From: Prostheceraeus crozeri | Lineage: Eukaryota; Platyhelminthes; Polycladida; Euryleptidae | NCBI GenBank assembly: GCA_907163375.1 | Contig: CAJQUW010010341.1 | Location: 310,001 to 374,000, forward strand | Direction of reading: 5' to 3' | DNA length: 64,000 nucleotides | Shown here: in pieces, positions 42,331-54,484 of the stretch | Numbering within the stretch: the stretch's first letter is position 1 | Layout of the letters: each line of letters begins with the position of its first letter | Notes under the pieces: generated by a model | Told to the model about the DNA's origin: nothing | Database searches by the model: none | What the model saw: only the letters and a program-made list of their open reading frames with translations | Program-made: the position numbers and the translations under genes

Positions 42331-45275
42331 TTCGAACCCCCTTAACCCTCATCAGCCTGGCAGATCAATCTGCCTATTCCATCCACCAGACTACATACAC
42401 ATCTGTAGCTTTTGTGTGTCTTCATTTTTTCTTTATTGCTCAAAGGCAATGATGTACTAGGCATGTTGTGGGAAGAAACATGCAAGGTGATGGTCTGTTC
42501 ATAATTCGATGAAAATATATTTCGATCTATACTCATAAATCATCATCAGACAAGGAAAATTCAACAAGTTCAAGGCGTCAATTCACTTAAGAGAAAGCAC
42601 AACAGTTCCTTAGGTTATTCGGAGACATTGAAATTGATACATAGAGGAAAATAAATGTCAGACTAGGAGTGAGGCATGCAGACCGCTTCAAAAATATTTG
42701 TACAAAAAGGTTAACTCATTTTTAAATGTAATTTTCATGTTGAAGTCATGGAATTTTGATAGACGATATGCCATATAAAACCTAATATTCCATAAAGATT
42801 ATTTTGGTATGCATTTCACTTTCAAAGGTGCTCAGTTGTGGTCAGTTGACCTTATGAAAAAATGGGCGCTTTATTGATGCAGGATTTCAAAATGAAGACG
42901 ACTGAATTATTTTATGAAAGTTGACAGACAATATGAGCCATCATTCATCTTCATCATGATGTGAAGTTTCTAAGATTCGTTGCATGCACAAAAAGATACA
43001 ATGCTAACAAGTTTTACTGAAAAAATGTTGATGAGAAAGTCTGACACGATTTTTTTTCATTGACAAAAATGCTTATTTTCAATAAACCTTGCACAATGTA
43101 AAATGTTATTTCAACCACTTTGAATTGGCAGAGCGTTTCGGTTGTGTGGTAAGTTGTGGTCAGCAGACCTAAACATATGAATTTTTGTTTGAGTCATCTT
43201 CCCTCACTTGAGGTCAGACTTCTAAGAACAATGCTAATTAGATTGAATAATGAATAGCTTTGTCGTTTTCGCAAGATATGCCCCCTTCGGGAACTTATTT
43301 GACACGCTAAATAAATCTGCAGAGATGCATGTTTCATAAAATTGAAAATATTTCGACACAAGGACATTGGCAGCTTACCATTGCCTACTGACATTCGTGT
43401 CTCAAGATGCAATTTCAGATCTAGTGCATTAGACAAGTTATCATGAGCGACCACATCACGGCACTTCTACGAGGTAAGTACAAACCTCAGAGACAGAGCA
43501 ACTGACGTCTGTATGAATTAGGTCAGGGAGGAGCAGAGGACAGACAATTGATTGACAATCCTAGGAGTGGATGGAGTTGCACCCTATGGTGGTACTCTCA
43601 TTCTAATGTGATCAATGGACATATTCTGTGGACCCAAACAATTCTAACGTACATACGAATATTGTTGAAAGATGTAGATGAGAGCAAAAAGAAATCTGAG
43701 GAGGCAGTATGGAACCAGTGAGAATCTTTTTTTTACTTATCTCCACAAAATTTATTTCACTGAATTCCTGAAAATGATTAGGATTTCTTGTCTTTTGTGA
43801 CAATCAAATTTTGGCGTTCAAATGTCAGCAACACAGATACCAACAATTTCCTCGTAATTATTGTTCCTCGTATCATCTGAGAGCAATTATCAAATTTTGA
43901 CTTCCAATTCTTATCTACAAAGGATTTTATCACAACTATGCTCACATCGCCGAGTTATCATTGGCAATTTTGCTAATGTTTTCATCGCATGTCATATCGT
44001 AACGCTGTTTGACATATTTCAGAATTTCATACACACCAATCCTCTTTCCTATCTTGTTTTCATAAAACCTATTTACTGATGAAATTTGCGTAATTTTTGG
44101 AGTAATTTTCCTATAGAAAAATATAAATCTTTAAGTGGCGTATAGCTTCATTTTAGAATTTAAAATATTTCAATGATCTAATTCACGTTGAGGTAGGCAG
44201 AGGACTCTCGGAATGAGTCAATCATGTAAAGGTTTTATGGATTACCCTGTGGATTTATATAAAAGATGTGTCCCTATTGCGATAATGGGCATCGTGCGAT
44301 AGACATGAAGTTACCACCCTTCCTGATATCTCGTGATTGTCAATTTTTGCATTTTTCCCTTCCAAAAAGATGACCATTTGATATATGCTCATATGTATTC
44401 ATATGAACATTCATCATATGCAAGTGAGCATCAAAAAATCGATCGGAATAGTGGTCTAGCCCAGCACTAAAAGTCAATTTCAGGAGCTCATTGATCAGTC
44501 GAAGCGATACATCTATTTACACTGACATGAACAAAATTAAATTCACAGAAGAGGTTTCCTTTATGGAAATTTTGCTGATCCTCTTTCAGACATCTAGTCA
44601 GGCGATATAAGTGATTGCAACCACCTTTTCTTCGACAGTAGGATTGAAAGGAGCTTGCTCATAAATTCAAATTATAGGAAAAGCGCTTTCAAACGTCTAT
44701 AACCGTAATGATAATATTTTTCTTGTATCGTCAGTCGATATTAAATGTATGACAAAGCAACCATCAAAAAAGCAAAGACCTTCGGATATCACTATGCAAT
44801 GAGATAAGTCGTAGAACTGCTTCTGTTTCCATTTTCCTCTCGGCAAATAAAACACAAGCGCGCGAGGATTAACTGATTATCAGGTGATTTATTTGATTTT
44901 CTGTCAGGTTCATAACATATGTGCATGGAGTATACAAACAAAGGATTATGAATTATTGAGTGCAAAGTTTTCATATTTATCAAGAGCATATAATGAACGA
45001 TTTACCATTCCTCTATTATATCTTGCGTTGTGAGTGACATTTCCACATTCTTTTCCAGCACGATGATATTCGGAAAATGTTGGATCAGGTCCATGAAGTT
45101 ACGACATCCAAGATGTAGAAAGGTTTCTTTATGTTGATTCTCACAGAAAGCAGGATCACATCCTATAATGCATCAATAAAATTCTGATTTCTTTGATTCA
45201 CGCATTATATTAATAATGTTCAAAAATAGAAATAGATGCAAATCGGAACAATCGCTTTGCAGGCAGTGAGATCGC
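42331..45275. other. Intergenic or 5'-flanking sequence, no gene recognised
   Basis: AT-rich sequence with short frames only. No inverted ends or protein families were spotted. Confidence 0.5.
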
Positions 45276-45760
45276 TTGGGTTTTCCCTCTTCTCTGTTGA
45301 CTCATAATGTTTCGCTTGCATTGAGCCTTATTCGTCCAATTGACTTTTTCTTTAATCGCGAGCTGATACATCCAGCCTCACACGTTGTATCACGGACATC
45401 ACTCAACGTCGACTGCGGTACAACTCATAGGTCCAATTATAAAGTAGGGATACTCTATGTGTCCAATTGTTTCAATCGAAGAACCTTGTGCTTTGTTGAC
45501 CTCACTTGCTCTATGACCTCAAATATAGATACGATGAAAGATACTACTTCCAATAATTTGATTTCTCATTTTGCAAGTTATGAGTTTAACAAGAAGAGGA
45601 AGATTACCAAATTCGTTGATCTGGTGCATTTCGAACATGGATGGTTCGTGCCCCTATTGTTTTCGTCCAACAAAAAATGTGATTCCATCACGAGGAGCTG
45701 TGTCAAGAGAAACGAGTTTCTTCTGGCAACGAATAGGCGCATTGGGTGCGCGGACGCTAT
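45276..45760 (+). other. Open frame of about 160 codons, unrecognised
   Basis: An open frame from 45276 runs up to the LTR element that begins at 45761. It includes CFVDLTCSMTSNIDTMKDTT and ITKFVDLVHFEHGWFVPLLF. No domain is recognised, and the start and surrounding splice sites are not convincing. If it were a gene it would be interrupted by the LTR element. It is most likely a chance frame. Confidence 0.2.
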
Positions 45761-46131
45761 TGTAAAACCTTTGTCACTATATCCAAATATATATTATATA
45801 TCAAAAATTATCTACTTACAGGACATCCAGTACATTCGGCATTTACAATCGAAAGTAATTTATCAGTTCAAAAAATCACCAAGCAACATAAGTTAATCAA
45901 GTCACAAAAACATCTATGCCACTCAGGTAGCAAACTTTCTACGTTACACATGAGGTTCGTATAGACTTAAGACCTACCATGAAATCTACAGAACTTTCCA
46001 ACAATTGAAACCAAGGTCACAGCTGATGTCATTTCAAGCCGATGATGAATTGATAGAGTATTAAATTATACAATTAAAACAACAGTAACCAACAGAGTAA
46101 TAATTCACGACTGTTCATGTATATCATAACA
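45761..46131 (-). repeat. 3' LTR of the gypsy-type element
   Basis: 371 bp, bounded by TG and CA on the minus strand (TGTTATGATATACATG to GGTTTTACA). It matches 51344-51715 with a one-base length difference visible by eye. Confidence 0.92.
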
Positions 46132-46182
46132 CCCCCCCCATGATCTATGAATCATTTTACGACAAGGATACAAAATACTGAT

Positions 46183-47550
46183 TCAAGTATCATAGTCTGA
46201 TAAGTATGTCGGTGGTCGACGTCTGCGTGAGCCACAACGCAAAGGAGTCGTTTGTTGCACTGCATTAGGAACACGTATGTCTTCTTCGTGACTTTTTTCG
46301 CTTTCACTTTCATCGGAAGATCGAATTTCTGTCTCGCAAATGTCAGCATCAGGATCACGATCACCATGTTCATCAGAATCGGAGTCACTTGACGAAATAC
46401 CTTCAGAATAAACTTTCACCATTTCGCGACGTCTTCGTACTCTTCTAATATGGTTAATATGTCTGGTCACACCGTCTTCATTTAACTCGACTGACACGGA
46501 CGATTTGATAGCTGTTATACGATTCGGACCTGTCCACTCACTTGTACACCTTCCATCAGTACGCAAATACACTTCGTCTCCGACAACATATGGATTCTCT
46601 TCCGTTGATCGACCATCTGCATCTTGATTCTCATTTTCTGAAGTCATTACACACTCATTCCTCCTCATAGAATTGACACCTGGAATCCTCGGCCGTGCGT
46701 GAAACATAAAGGTAAATGGTGGAGTTGCCTTGCCGTTGCTCGTGATGTTGTACCAAAAAACACACTCCTCAATCGTATTCCCAGATCTTGCTGCCATCGT
46801 CTTGATCGTTCTATGATTCCTCTCACTGATGCCATTGCCCTGAGGTCGGTAAGCACATGAAAACCGCTGCTCCACTTTCCAATGATCCACAACCTCCGAA
46901 ATTCTTCACTCCTGTAAACTGATCCGTTATCACTCAACAATGACACTGGATAGGCCCGAATTCCCCAAAAACTTGATTCATTTTCTCACTCACCTCCTTA
47001 GATGTTTCACGTGTCAACACTTTCCAAATACAATACCTAAAACACAAGTCAATAATTGTCAGGTACACCTTCCCACCCATGTGAGTCAAGTCAGTCGACA
47101 AGTGAGTCCATACATTGCTACTCGATAGAGTTCCCTTCTTATTGTGATACCTCACTGCAGGACATATTCTTGCACATTGTTCGCAATCACCCACAACACG
47201 ACGCGTACCAGATCCTTCGACACTCGATTTCCCAACCTTTCCCGACTCAATTGAAATGTTCGGTCGATACCCAGATGATGTTGTTCATGAATTTCCCGTA
47301 CAATAAGCTCGTCATTGAAAGCAACATCCGACATAAACGTACCTGCCAAAGCCGTCAATTCACATGAAATAAGCCAATTCCTAGGTACCCGTGTCAATTT
47401 GTCAGCACAGTTTTCTTCTGACCTTACCAATTCAACACTGACATCCAAACCTTCCTGCAGTCGCAACTCACGAAGCATCTCTATCCGTCTCTTTATCAAC
47501 ATTTCAGACAAAGCATGCGTAGGCCTACGCACATTATGAGTATCATGCAT
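46183..47550 (-). pseudogene. Integrase region of the gypsy-type element
   Basis: A zinc-binding head (HEQHHLGIDRTFQLSRERLG) is followed by core blocks STDLTHMGGKVYLTIIDLCF and RPQGNGISERNHRTIKTMA, then a C-terminal part ending in an acidic and basic tail. The order is typical of Ty3/gypsy integrases. Confidence 0.8.
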
Positions 47551-47599
47551 CGCAGAATTTAACCAGCTGTTGAGTAGCAGAGTCAGTTTTCAGGGTAAA

Positions 47600-47900
47600 C
47601 TTTTTTCATCCCCACCTAATGGCCATGTTGATGCCTCTGACAGATGCGTCGAGTTCACTTAAGTTGATGTGTGAGGTATCTCCTGCCTTGCGAAGCCAAG
47701 ATGCGTCTTCAACCGTGACACCATTTACCATGATAACCACTCCCAGTGCTAAGTTGCTAGCGTCCGTCCAAACCGTCATTCGCCCATTCTCAGGTGCTAA
47801 CCATTTTCCCTTCACCGGTTCTTCACCTGCCCTCAAACGTTCGGAGATCTCCACCACCTTACTGAGCGCTCCTTGACCAACAGCCCTGTGGGAACGCATC
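47600..47900 (-). pseudogene. RNase H region of the gypsy-type element
   Basis: MTVWTDASNLALGVVIMVNG has the DAS start of a retroviral-type RNase H. INLSELDASVRGINMAIRWG carries the conserved Glu helix. Confidence 0.75.
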
Positions 47901-47921
47901 TTGCTAATATCAACAGATTAT

Positions 47922-48574
47922 CTGGCGAGGTAGCGATTTTGTGGATAATTTTTTTAAAGGTTCATTTTCGTGTAAAAACTATCTCCGCATGTGAAAATGG
48001 TCATCATTTATCCAAAAACATATGTAAAATTAAAAAACGACAGGTGGCGAAAAAGTTGCTATAATTAGTTGGTAGATATTTGTTTACTAATGCGAGCTGA
48101 TTTTTCGCCAACCGGCGAAATCGTGGATATTGTAGCAACTAATTAGTGGTAAGTAGTAATGTTCGTATATTACCTTCACATGAAAATGTATTGTATTCTC
48201 AGTCTGATCTGATAAAAAAGGGATCTTTTTTTAATTCTCGAAGGCTTAAACTAAAAAAAGCATTTATCTTCCATAAATTTCGCAGTAAATACTATGATAT
48301 TATTCAAATATTTGTCATTGTTGTAAATTATTGAATGTCAAGAGATGTTATGAAAATTGATATATGCGGATTCTCTATATTCTTATCATTATCAAAGAAT
48401 GACAGTCTTCACTTATTTCTTAGATAGATTACACATATGTGGGGGATGGGGAGGAGGTGAGGGTGAAAATAGAGCCTCGGCTGTAGAGGCGGATTACTAA
48501 AGAAAATAAGAGAGAAAGTCAAAAGTAAAAGGGGGCCATATAGAGCGCGAATTGTCGCCGGCGAACTTCGCCAG
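47922..48574. mobile_element. Non-autonomous DNA element inside the gypsy-type element
   Basis: A 653-bp AT-rich segment, bounded by CTGGCGA and TCGCCAG, separates the RNase H and reverse-transcriptase parts of the LTR element. GGCGAAAT/CGCCGG blocks recur near both ends, and an internal GGTGGCGAAAAAGTTGC to TTTTCGCCAACCGGCGAAAT pair is inverted. No coding content. The target duplication is not clear. Confidence 0.55.
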
Positions 48575-48601
48575 CGAATATCCCGCAAATATGACTGAAC
48601 T

Positions 48602-49778
48602 TTAGCATGATATTCTGCAGCTGACATTCGCCAGTTTTTCGCAAGATTCGTTCCCACAGGGAGGATCATCCCATCCTATTGCTTCCTTTGCTGTCAACCG
48701 CTGGATAAATCCGCATGCAACTCGCAGCCATCCACATACATGGAAGTGTCCCAGCCATTCTCCCAAAACCTTATGAATTTGCCTCCTCGTCATCACCTCA
48801 GCCACCACAGGAAGTCGACCGTCGCGTTTCCATCTCAAATGCCTGTCCACAGAAAGACCAAGAACCCGAACTTTCTCACAATTGCCCAAAATTTCCGCAG
48901 GCTTCGTAACAAGACCAAATTTTTGAAATTGTTCAATTACCCTTGTGACTGGTACTCTATCTTCATTAACAAAAATATCGTCAATGTAACTACAGCAGCA
49001 CTTCCAATGGTTGAATCAGCAGTTAAAATGTACTCAACAATTTTAGTCATTACTTTCGGCGCGATATTCAGGCCGAATCCTAACCTCGTCAGTACATACG
49101 TTTGACCCTTCCATCGAACGCCCTGATAGCACCACAAAGATCTGTCAACCTTGATTTGTAAATACGCCTTCTTGAGATCCACAACTGCGCAATTCGGCCC
49201 TAACTTCCTCCATTCACGCAAACGATTCTGACATAAAGGAGTTGCTGCACCTGGATAGGAAACAATATGATCATTCGAGTACCTGAAGTCCAGTACCGGT
49301 CGTATCTTTACCTCTTCACCTTTTCCTGTTTTACGCTCATCAGTGGAATGACATTCTTCAGCTCACCAGCGCATTCAAAACTCCATGGCACTAAGATACC
49401 ATCGGTTACCCACTGCCCAACCTCCTTGTCAAAAGCATCCAAGTCGTTGTCAGGAACCTCGTAATTTCCTCTGTTACGATTGTCAAGGGGAGCACCGTTT
49501 TTCCACTTCCACTTCACAGTCCACTCAGCGTTTGAAAATTGTACATCAAAATCTTCTTCGTTGAGAGAAACCCTTTCACGTTTACCATCAGGCACACAAC
49601 CGTTAACCGTATCCTTACTCTGATCATTATCAGTCGCATCGTCTCCCAGCCTAAAGTTGTTAATGGATGTCTCCGGCACGCCATCTTCCAAACCTGTCCC
49701 CGCAATAGAAGCAAGGGCTTGACCCACGACACCAAGCGTCACCTGAACTCCACCATCAGTAACAGGACAGATATACAA
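48602..49778 (-). pseudogene. Reverse-transcriptase region of the gypsy-type element
   Basis: Recognisable blocks include CAVVDLKKAYLQIKVD and LTRLGFGLNIAPKVMTKIV, the palm motifs of Ty3/gypsy reverse transcriptases. The region is spread over several frames. Confidence 0.8.
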
Positions 49779-49782
49779 ACCG

Positions 49783-50234
49783 CACTAGACGAAATGACTT
49801 GCTAAGTCTTACTAAGTCTGATCAGATTCTTGCAAAGTCTGATCAGAACTTATGTTATTTAAGATCTTACATTTCCTGACCAGAAAGTACCAGACTTACT
49901 AAGTCCTATGTTTTGCAAAATAAGATATTTTCAGACCTTACCAGCTGATGATTGAAATTAAAAAAAGTGAACTGAAATTTCAAACTTGAAGTCCGATTAC
50001 AGTGCGAAGATCATGGTTTTAGTTGTTAAATCATCTTGCTGGAACATCAGTGCACTGAATGTAGACAAACGCAAAATACAAGACTTTTTTCTACTCAAAA
50101 GATTTCCAAAAATCGTAAATAAGATCTTATCAGATCTGATCAGATTTGCTAATAGGACTTAGCACGACTGGTACTTTCTGGTCAGAAGTTGTAAGATTTC
50201 CTTAGTAAGATTAAGTAAGTCATTTCGTCTAGTG
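49783..50234. mobile_element. MITE inside the gypsy-type element
   Basis: A 452-bp unit with inverted ends CACTAGACGAAATGACTT and AAGTCATTTCGTCTAGTG. GTCTGATCAGA and ACTAAGTC-type short repeats occur inside both ends, and GGTACTTTCTGGTCAGAAG mirrors CTGACCAGAAAGTACC. It lies between the protease and reverse-transcriptase regions. It is non-coding and must be younger than the LTR copy. Confidence 0.8.
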
Positions 50235-50643
50235 AGACTCTAAAGATCACATCCAATCCTATCACGAGATCCAAATGCAGGGGTAGTTTCTCCAAAACAA
50301 AAGCTTTTACTTGATCAATAGGCTTGCACTTCCCAGCTTCTCCGAGTGTTACTCGCGTCAACATAACACTTTCTTCTACGCATATCCTTTCACCGTTCAT
50401 CGTTTCCAATTGAATCCTCTCACGCATCAACGTCAAATTTTTAATAAATGCCTTCCTGACCAAAGTAACACTACAACCCGTATCAATCATAAAATCACAT
50501 TTCCTACCATTGATCTCCCCTGACTCGATCAAAGTTAGAGTCGATGTCGCAGATGTGGCATACAATTTAATTACTGGGGGGGGGGTAACTGTGCGAGTTA
50601 CCCCCGGATCCACGTTTAAAAGAGACCGCGGCTTTGCAATCAC
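50182..50643 (-). pseudogene. Aspartic protease region of the gypsy-type element
   Basis: The active-site motif FMIDTGCSVTLV is visible near 50490, with a retropepsin-like continuation. It lies between the zinc knuckles and the reverse-transcriptase region, as in Ty3/gypsy elements. Confidence 0.75.
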
Positions 50644-51328
50644 CTTTCATATGTCCTTTTTGAGAGCACCTGTGACAAATTATTCTGCAGTCTTTCTGGA
50701 TATGTCCGAACCGCTTACATCCATTACATCTTGGAGTCCAATTTGAAGTCTCGAATTGCCTGCGCGGATGATATCGATTATTTTCCTGTACTTTACCTGT
50801 ACTTCGAGGATGAATTTCCAACCCAGCGAGAGCACCCACTTCAACCTTCCCTGGCCAAATCCTTTGAGCTGCATTTAAAACATTTGATCACGTTAACACA
50901 TCGCCAATCTGAAGTTTTACCTGATCCCGAATATTAGACGGTAAAGAATCCAATAAAACTAGTCCCGTAACGTACTCCTCGTGATCTCCTCCACATGAGA
51001 TTCTGAATAATTTACGAATCTGATCCCCCGCAACTTCTAGGGATTCCCCAACGCACACTCTTTTGGACAACAACGTTCGCCAAGCCTCCCCTCGTTTCAA
51101 GCCGAAAGTCTTACGTAAAGCAGCCTTGATTGCTTTTGCATCCTTCTTATCTGGCTCTTTCAGATTCTTCCAGACATCATACGCCGCATCCGCTAAATAC
51201 ATGGATAAAACCTGTGCCTCCTTCTCAGCAATCCCATCTATCTCTACAGCCAACTCAAAACGATCTATCCACCTCTGATCTACGTCCTCACTGCCATCAA
51301 AATTACTTATCTTTTTCATCGCTTTCAT
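50567..51328 (-). pseudogene. gag-like region of the gypsy-type element
   Basis: The capsid-like part begins MKAMKKISNFDGSEDVDQRW. It is followed by a nucleocapsid-like part with two CCHC knuckles, CNGCKRFGHIQKDC and CHRCSQKGHMKGDC. Such regions build the particle in intact relatives. This copy is treated as a fossil and is not read as one protein. Confidence 0.8.
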
Positions 51329-51343
51329 TATGCCCGGCTAGCT

Positions 51344-51715
51344 TGTAAAACCTTTGTCACTATTATCCAAATATATATTATATATCAAAAATTATCTACT
51401 TACAGGACATCCAGTACATTCGGCATTTACAATCGAAAGTAATTTATCAGTTCAAAAAATCACCAAGCAACATAAGTTAATCAAGTCACAAAAACATCTA
51501 TGCCACTCAGGTAGCAAACTTTCTACGTTACACATGAGGTTCGTATAGACTTAAGACCTACCATGAAATCTACAGAACTTTCCAACAATTGAAACCAAGG
51601 TCACAGCTGATGTCATTTCAAGCCGATGATGAATTGATAGAGTATTAAATTATACAATTAAAACAACAGTAACCAACAGAGTAATAATTCACGACTGTTC
51701 ATGTATATCATAACA
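51344..51715 (-). repeat. 5' LTR of the gypsy-type element
   Basis: 372 bp, partner of 45761-46131. The gag-like frame begins only 15 bases inside this LTR, a short leader compared with most Ty3/gypsy elements. Confidence 0.92.
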
Positions 51716-53404
51716 GCTATCAATTAGTTGAGAAGACGTGTTGCCTTCAGGCTTCTACGCGCCAACTATCAGGGCCTTCGTGGAGCTCGGTCGAAGCTCC
51801 ATTCTACATTCCACCCCCACATCAAGAACTTGCATCCGGGGGACAAACGCTGAGACGCATTCCCATCACGCTCAAATGCAGACTTCGACTTGAAAGGCTT
51901 ATCATGCTCTTGCTCCGACTGATTTTTTGGTACGTGCAGATGTACGTGTGCTCACTGATGTTATGATGTGATTTGTAATATATGATTTTTTCTAAAAAGA
52001 TATTTTGGATTTCGTATGATTGTTTAAATAATAATTTGTGATACATCTAATACAAATATTTTTTGGAAGATATGTGCTAAGATGTTTTCAGTGATTTAAA
52101 GAAAGTATCCTGATCGATTGCTTAGACTTGCTATGTGACGAAAGTATCAGTTGGTGTAATTTTGATCGCTATCATGGGACCTGAACAAAAGTCTCTGGCC
52201 TGCGCTGATGCACGTTTCATCAGCTGCACTCACTTGCCACCAAAATAAGGACAATCAATTATGGTGATGATCGATGTTGCATAACCACATTTGCTTCCAA
52301 AAGTTGCTTGGTAAGAGGGTTAATCGCCATTGACATGATGCCACATACATGTATGTCACTTCCTAGATCACTGAATGTATGTAACGTATGTAACCAAAAT
52401 TTCCTACGTTTCCTTAAATGTTCTCATTTTTCTATCTGCAATTTTGAAAGGAACTGATGAGTGTCTGACTGGATGTTCAATATTCCACAATGCTGCATGT
52501 GTATTTTATTGCAATAAAGAAATTACCGTATTCAATCATTGAAGTTAGCAGAATGTATAAAATCCAAATGCATCTGATGGGGAGAGCATGGTGCTTTCAG
52601 TGTTGAAGGCCATGCAGGAATCGCATGCTTTATGAAAGTCTACAAAACAGTCTATCAATTTTAGATGGATTCTGAAATGGCGTAAATTTTCAAAACTCTG
52701 TGATCAGCTTCCCCTTTTTCTCATCCAGGGATGCCGGCAGTAATTTAGGGCAAGGAGGGAAAGAATGTTGGATCAAGGCATATACTGAAATAAATTTTCC
52801 ATATCAAGAAGCTCAAACCAGCAGAATCTTTAAGACATACAGACCAGGGTAATAGTGTTCGCCAAGAGCACTCGAGTGGGCCTATTCACTATCAAAGAGT
52901 TACTTGAGTAGTGATTCCGAGTACTCGATAGAAAATAATTTTGTGATTGTTTGCACAACTCATTGTTTTGCCAGGGATTTGTAATAACTCTTACACATGT
53001 CTATTTTCTTCACTAAAAAATGATAACTCGTATATCCTTAGTATCGTGTAGCAACCTATGACAACTTGTAGCCTACAAGATCATGCCGATTAGAGAATGT
53101 GAAGATTTCTATTCGCTATTATTCAGATAAAGAGTTACATGTATGTATTTCAGTGCATTGACGCATTCAATATAAGATAATATGATTGAAAGTACCAGTT
53201 GTTTAGATAAATTATTCGTTAAATGGGCTGCCATTTAACATCTCAATAAAGCATCTAAAAAACATAAATACATGTACAAACATATTAAGTAACAAGAGAA
53301 TATATACCAGTTGTCATGGGACACATGGCTGTTAAGATCTTTCGCCTAGCAAACTGAAATTTCCTTTTGTTTAACTCAAAAACTTAAAAATGAAATTACT
53401 TGAA
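51716..53404. other. Flanking sequence, no gene recognised
   Basis: AT-rich, no supported frame. At 52870-52935, repeats of GAGTACTCGA/ACTTGAGTAGTG type resemble a CGAGTAATCGAGTAGT block at 59620-59660 on the other side of the large palindrome. Confidence 0.45.
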
Positions 53405-53519
53405 TCCCCATTTTCTGATTTCGTTGCATGAATGTTTATAGAACATGCCATCATATGTTTGTATATAATTGTATATTAGCAATGTCTGCTATTATGGACA
53501 CCGAACAATAGTTGAGTTC

Positions 53520-53670
53520 ATGTCCGGTGTAAGTGTAAGTGTTAGTGTTTACTCCGTTTACCCGAACCAGAGTTAACCCCGGAGTAAACTCCAGAGTTAA
53601 CTCCGGAGTTTACTCTGGGTTAACTCTGGAGTTAACTCCAGCGTCGGTGTAAACTCCGGGGTTAAACCGG
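53520..53670. repeat. GAGTTAACTC-type palindrome cluster
   Basis: Short overlapping palindromes based on CTCCGGAGTTAACTC and GGAGTAAACTCC repeat many times. A shorter version is present on the right arm (58098-58150). This may be the terminal, protein-binding part of the palindromic element. Confidence 0.7.
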
Positions 53671-53925
53671 TTATTTTTGAACGAACGACATTTGGCAGCG
53701 CTATCATAAAATCAAAATGTCACGTGCAATTCATCAGTTATTATTCAATTACCCCGAAAGTAGACTGAAATCAGACAAATTCCATCAGAAAACAAAAGAC
53801 AAATGATTTGGGTGCATTTTACATCATTCTCAGTACGATTCCGCGGAGAAAACTGAACAAACAAAGGATGTTAAAGCAAGAGTGTCGTTCCTATGAAGTT
53901 TAATAAAGGAAAGATTGGTAATTTC

Positions 53926-54330
53926 TTATACCGACGAGCTTGAAGAGTTGTGTATCTTTACTGCCAATTTGTTAAATTTCTCTGACTTTTCCTTTGCATG
54001 CCCATACTGAGATGTCAGTTCGAGGAAGGCCCTCTTACGTGGGACATCTGCAACGATATAGTTTCGGTTAGTTGTGTCAACGATTGTGCGATTGATCCTA
54101 GAGTTGTCGCTGAAAAGGCTCAAAGAAGAGGAAATGTATTGAATCGGTGATTCCAATTTGTGTCCTGTCTTTTTGAGAGCACTGGAGCTATGACGGAGAC
54201 AGACGTAGGAAAACGGACGAAAGTCGCTATACCATGTGATTCTTTCTAAGACTGCGTTTTCAGCGTCCACTTGAATGCCACCGTCTACATGGGCGTTGTT
54301 TTCTGTGCATCTTGTTGCTTCTTATGCGAT
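53926..54330 (-). CDS. Unrecognised open frame in the left-arm insert
   Basis: The minus-strand frame opens after a stop at about 54332 and ends at 53926, about 134 codons, without an ATG near its start. It includes NNAHVDGGIQVDAENAVLER, PFSYVCLRHSSSALKKTGHK and NRNYIVADVPRKRAFLELTS, then ends VKIHNSSSSSV. It looks like the last exon of a protein. It occurs only in the left arm. No family is recognised. Confidence 0.3.
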
Positions 54331-54484
54331 TAATGATTGATTTTTAATGTCATTGTAATTTTGATTCGCTTATATGTATCGAGCGATATTTGTTCACAAT
54401 AAATACAATTGACTGAAACGCCGTTTTATTAATCTCTTCACTATTTGCTTTAAAATTCCCATGTATCAAGGGAAAATTCTGCAG

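Larger units (their letters stand above)
45761..51715 (-). mobile_element. Ty3/gypsy-type LTR retrotransposon (broken copy)
   Basis: The element is 5955 bp on the minus strand, with LTRs at both ends and a direct 5-bp duplication GCTAT (45756-45760 and 51716-51720). Parts in order: gag-like region with two CCHC zinc knuckles, aspartic protease, reverse transcriptase, RNase H, then integrase with a zinc-binding head and core. Integrase after RNase H places it with Ty3/gypsy. A G-rich purine tract adjoins the 3' LTR. The two LTRs look almost identical, which points to a young insertion, yet the coding region is broken, with roughly six or more breaks in addition to two inserted DNA elements (47922-48574 and 49783-50234). 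Confidence 0.9.

Noticed and set aside
45276-45896. 206-codon frame running into the LTR
   Set aside because: No recognisable domain; part of it lies inside the inserted LTR, so it cannot be one original gene.
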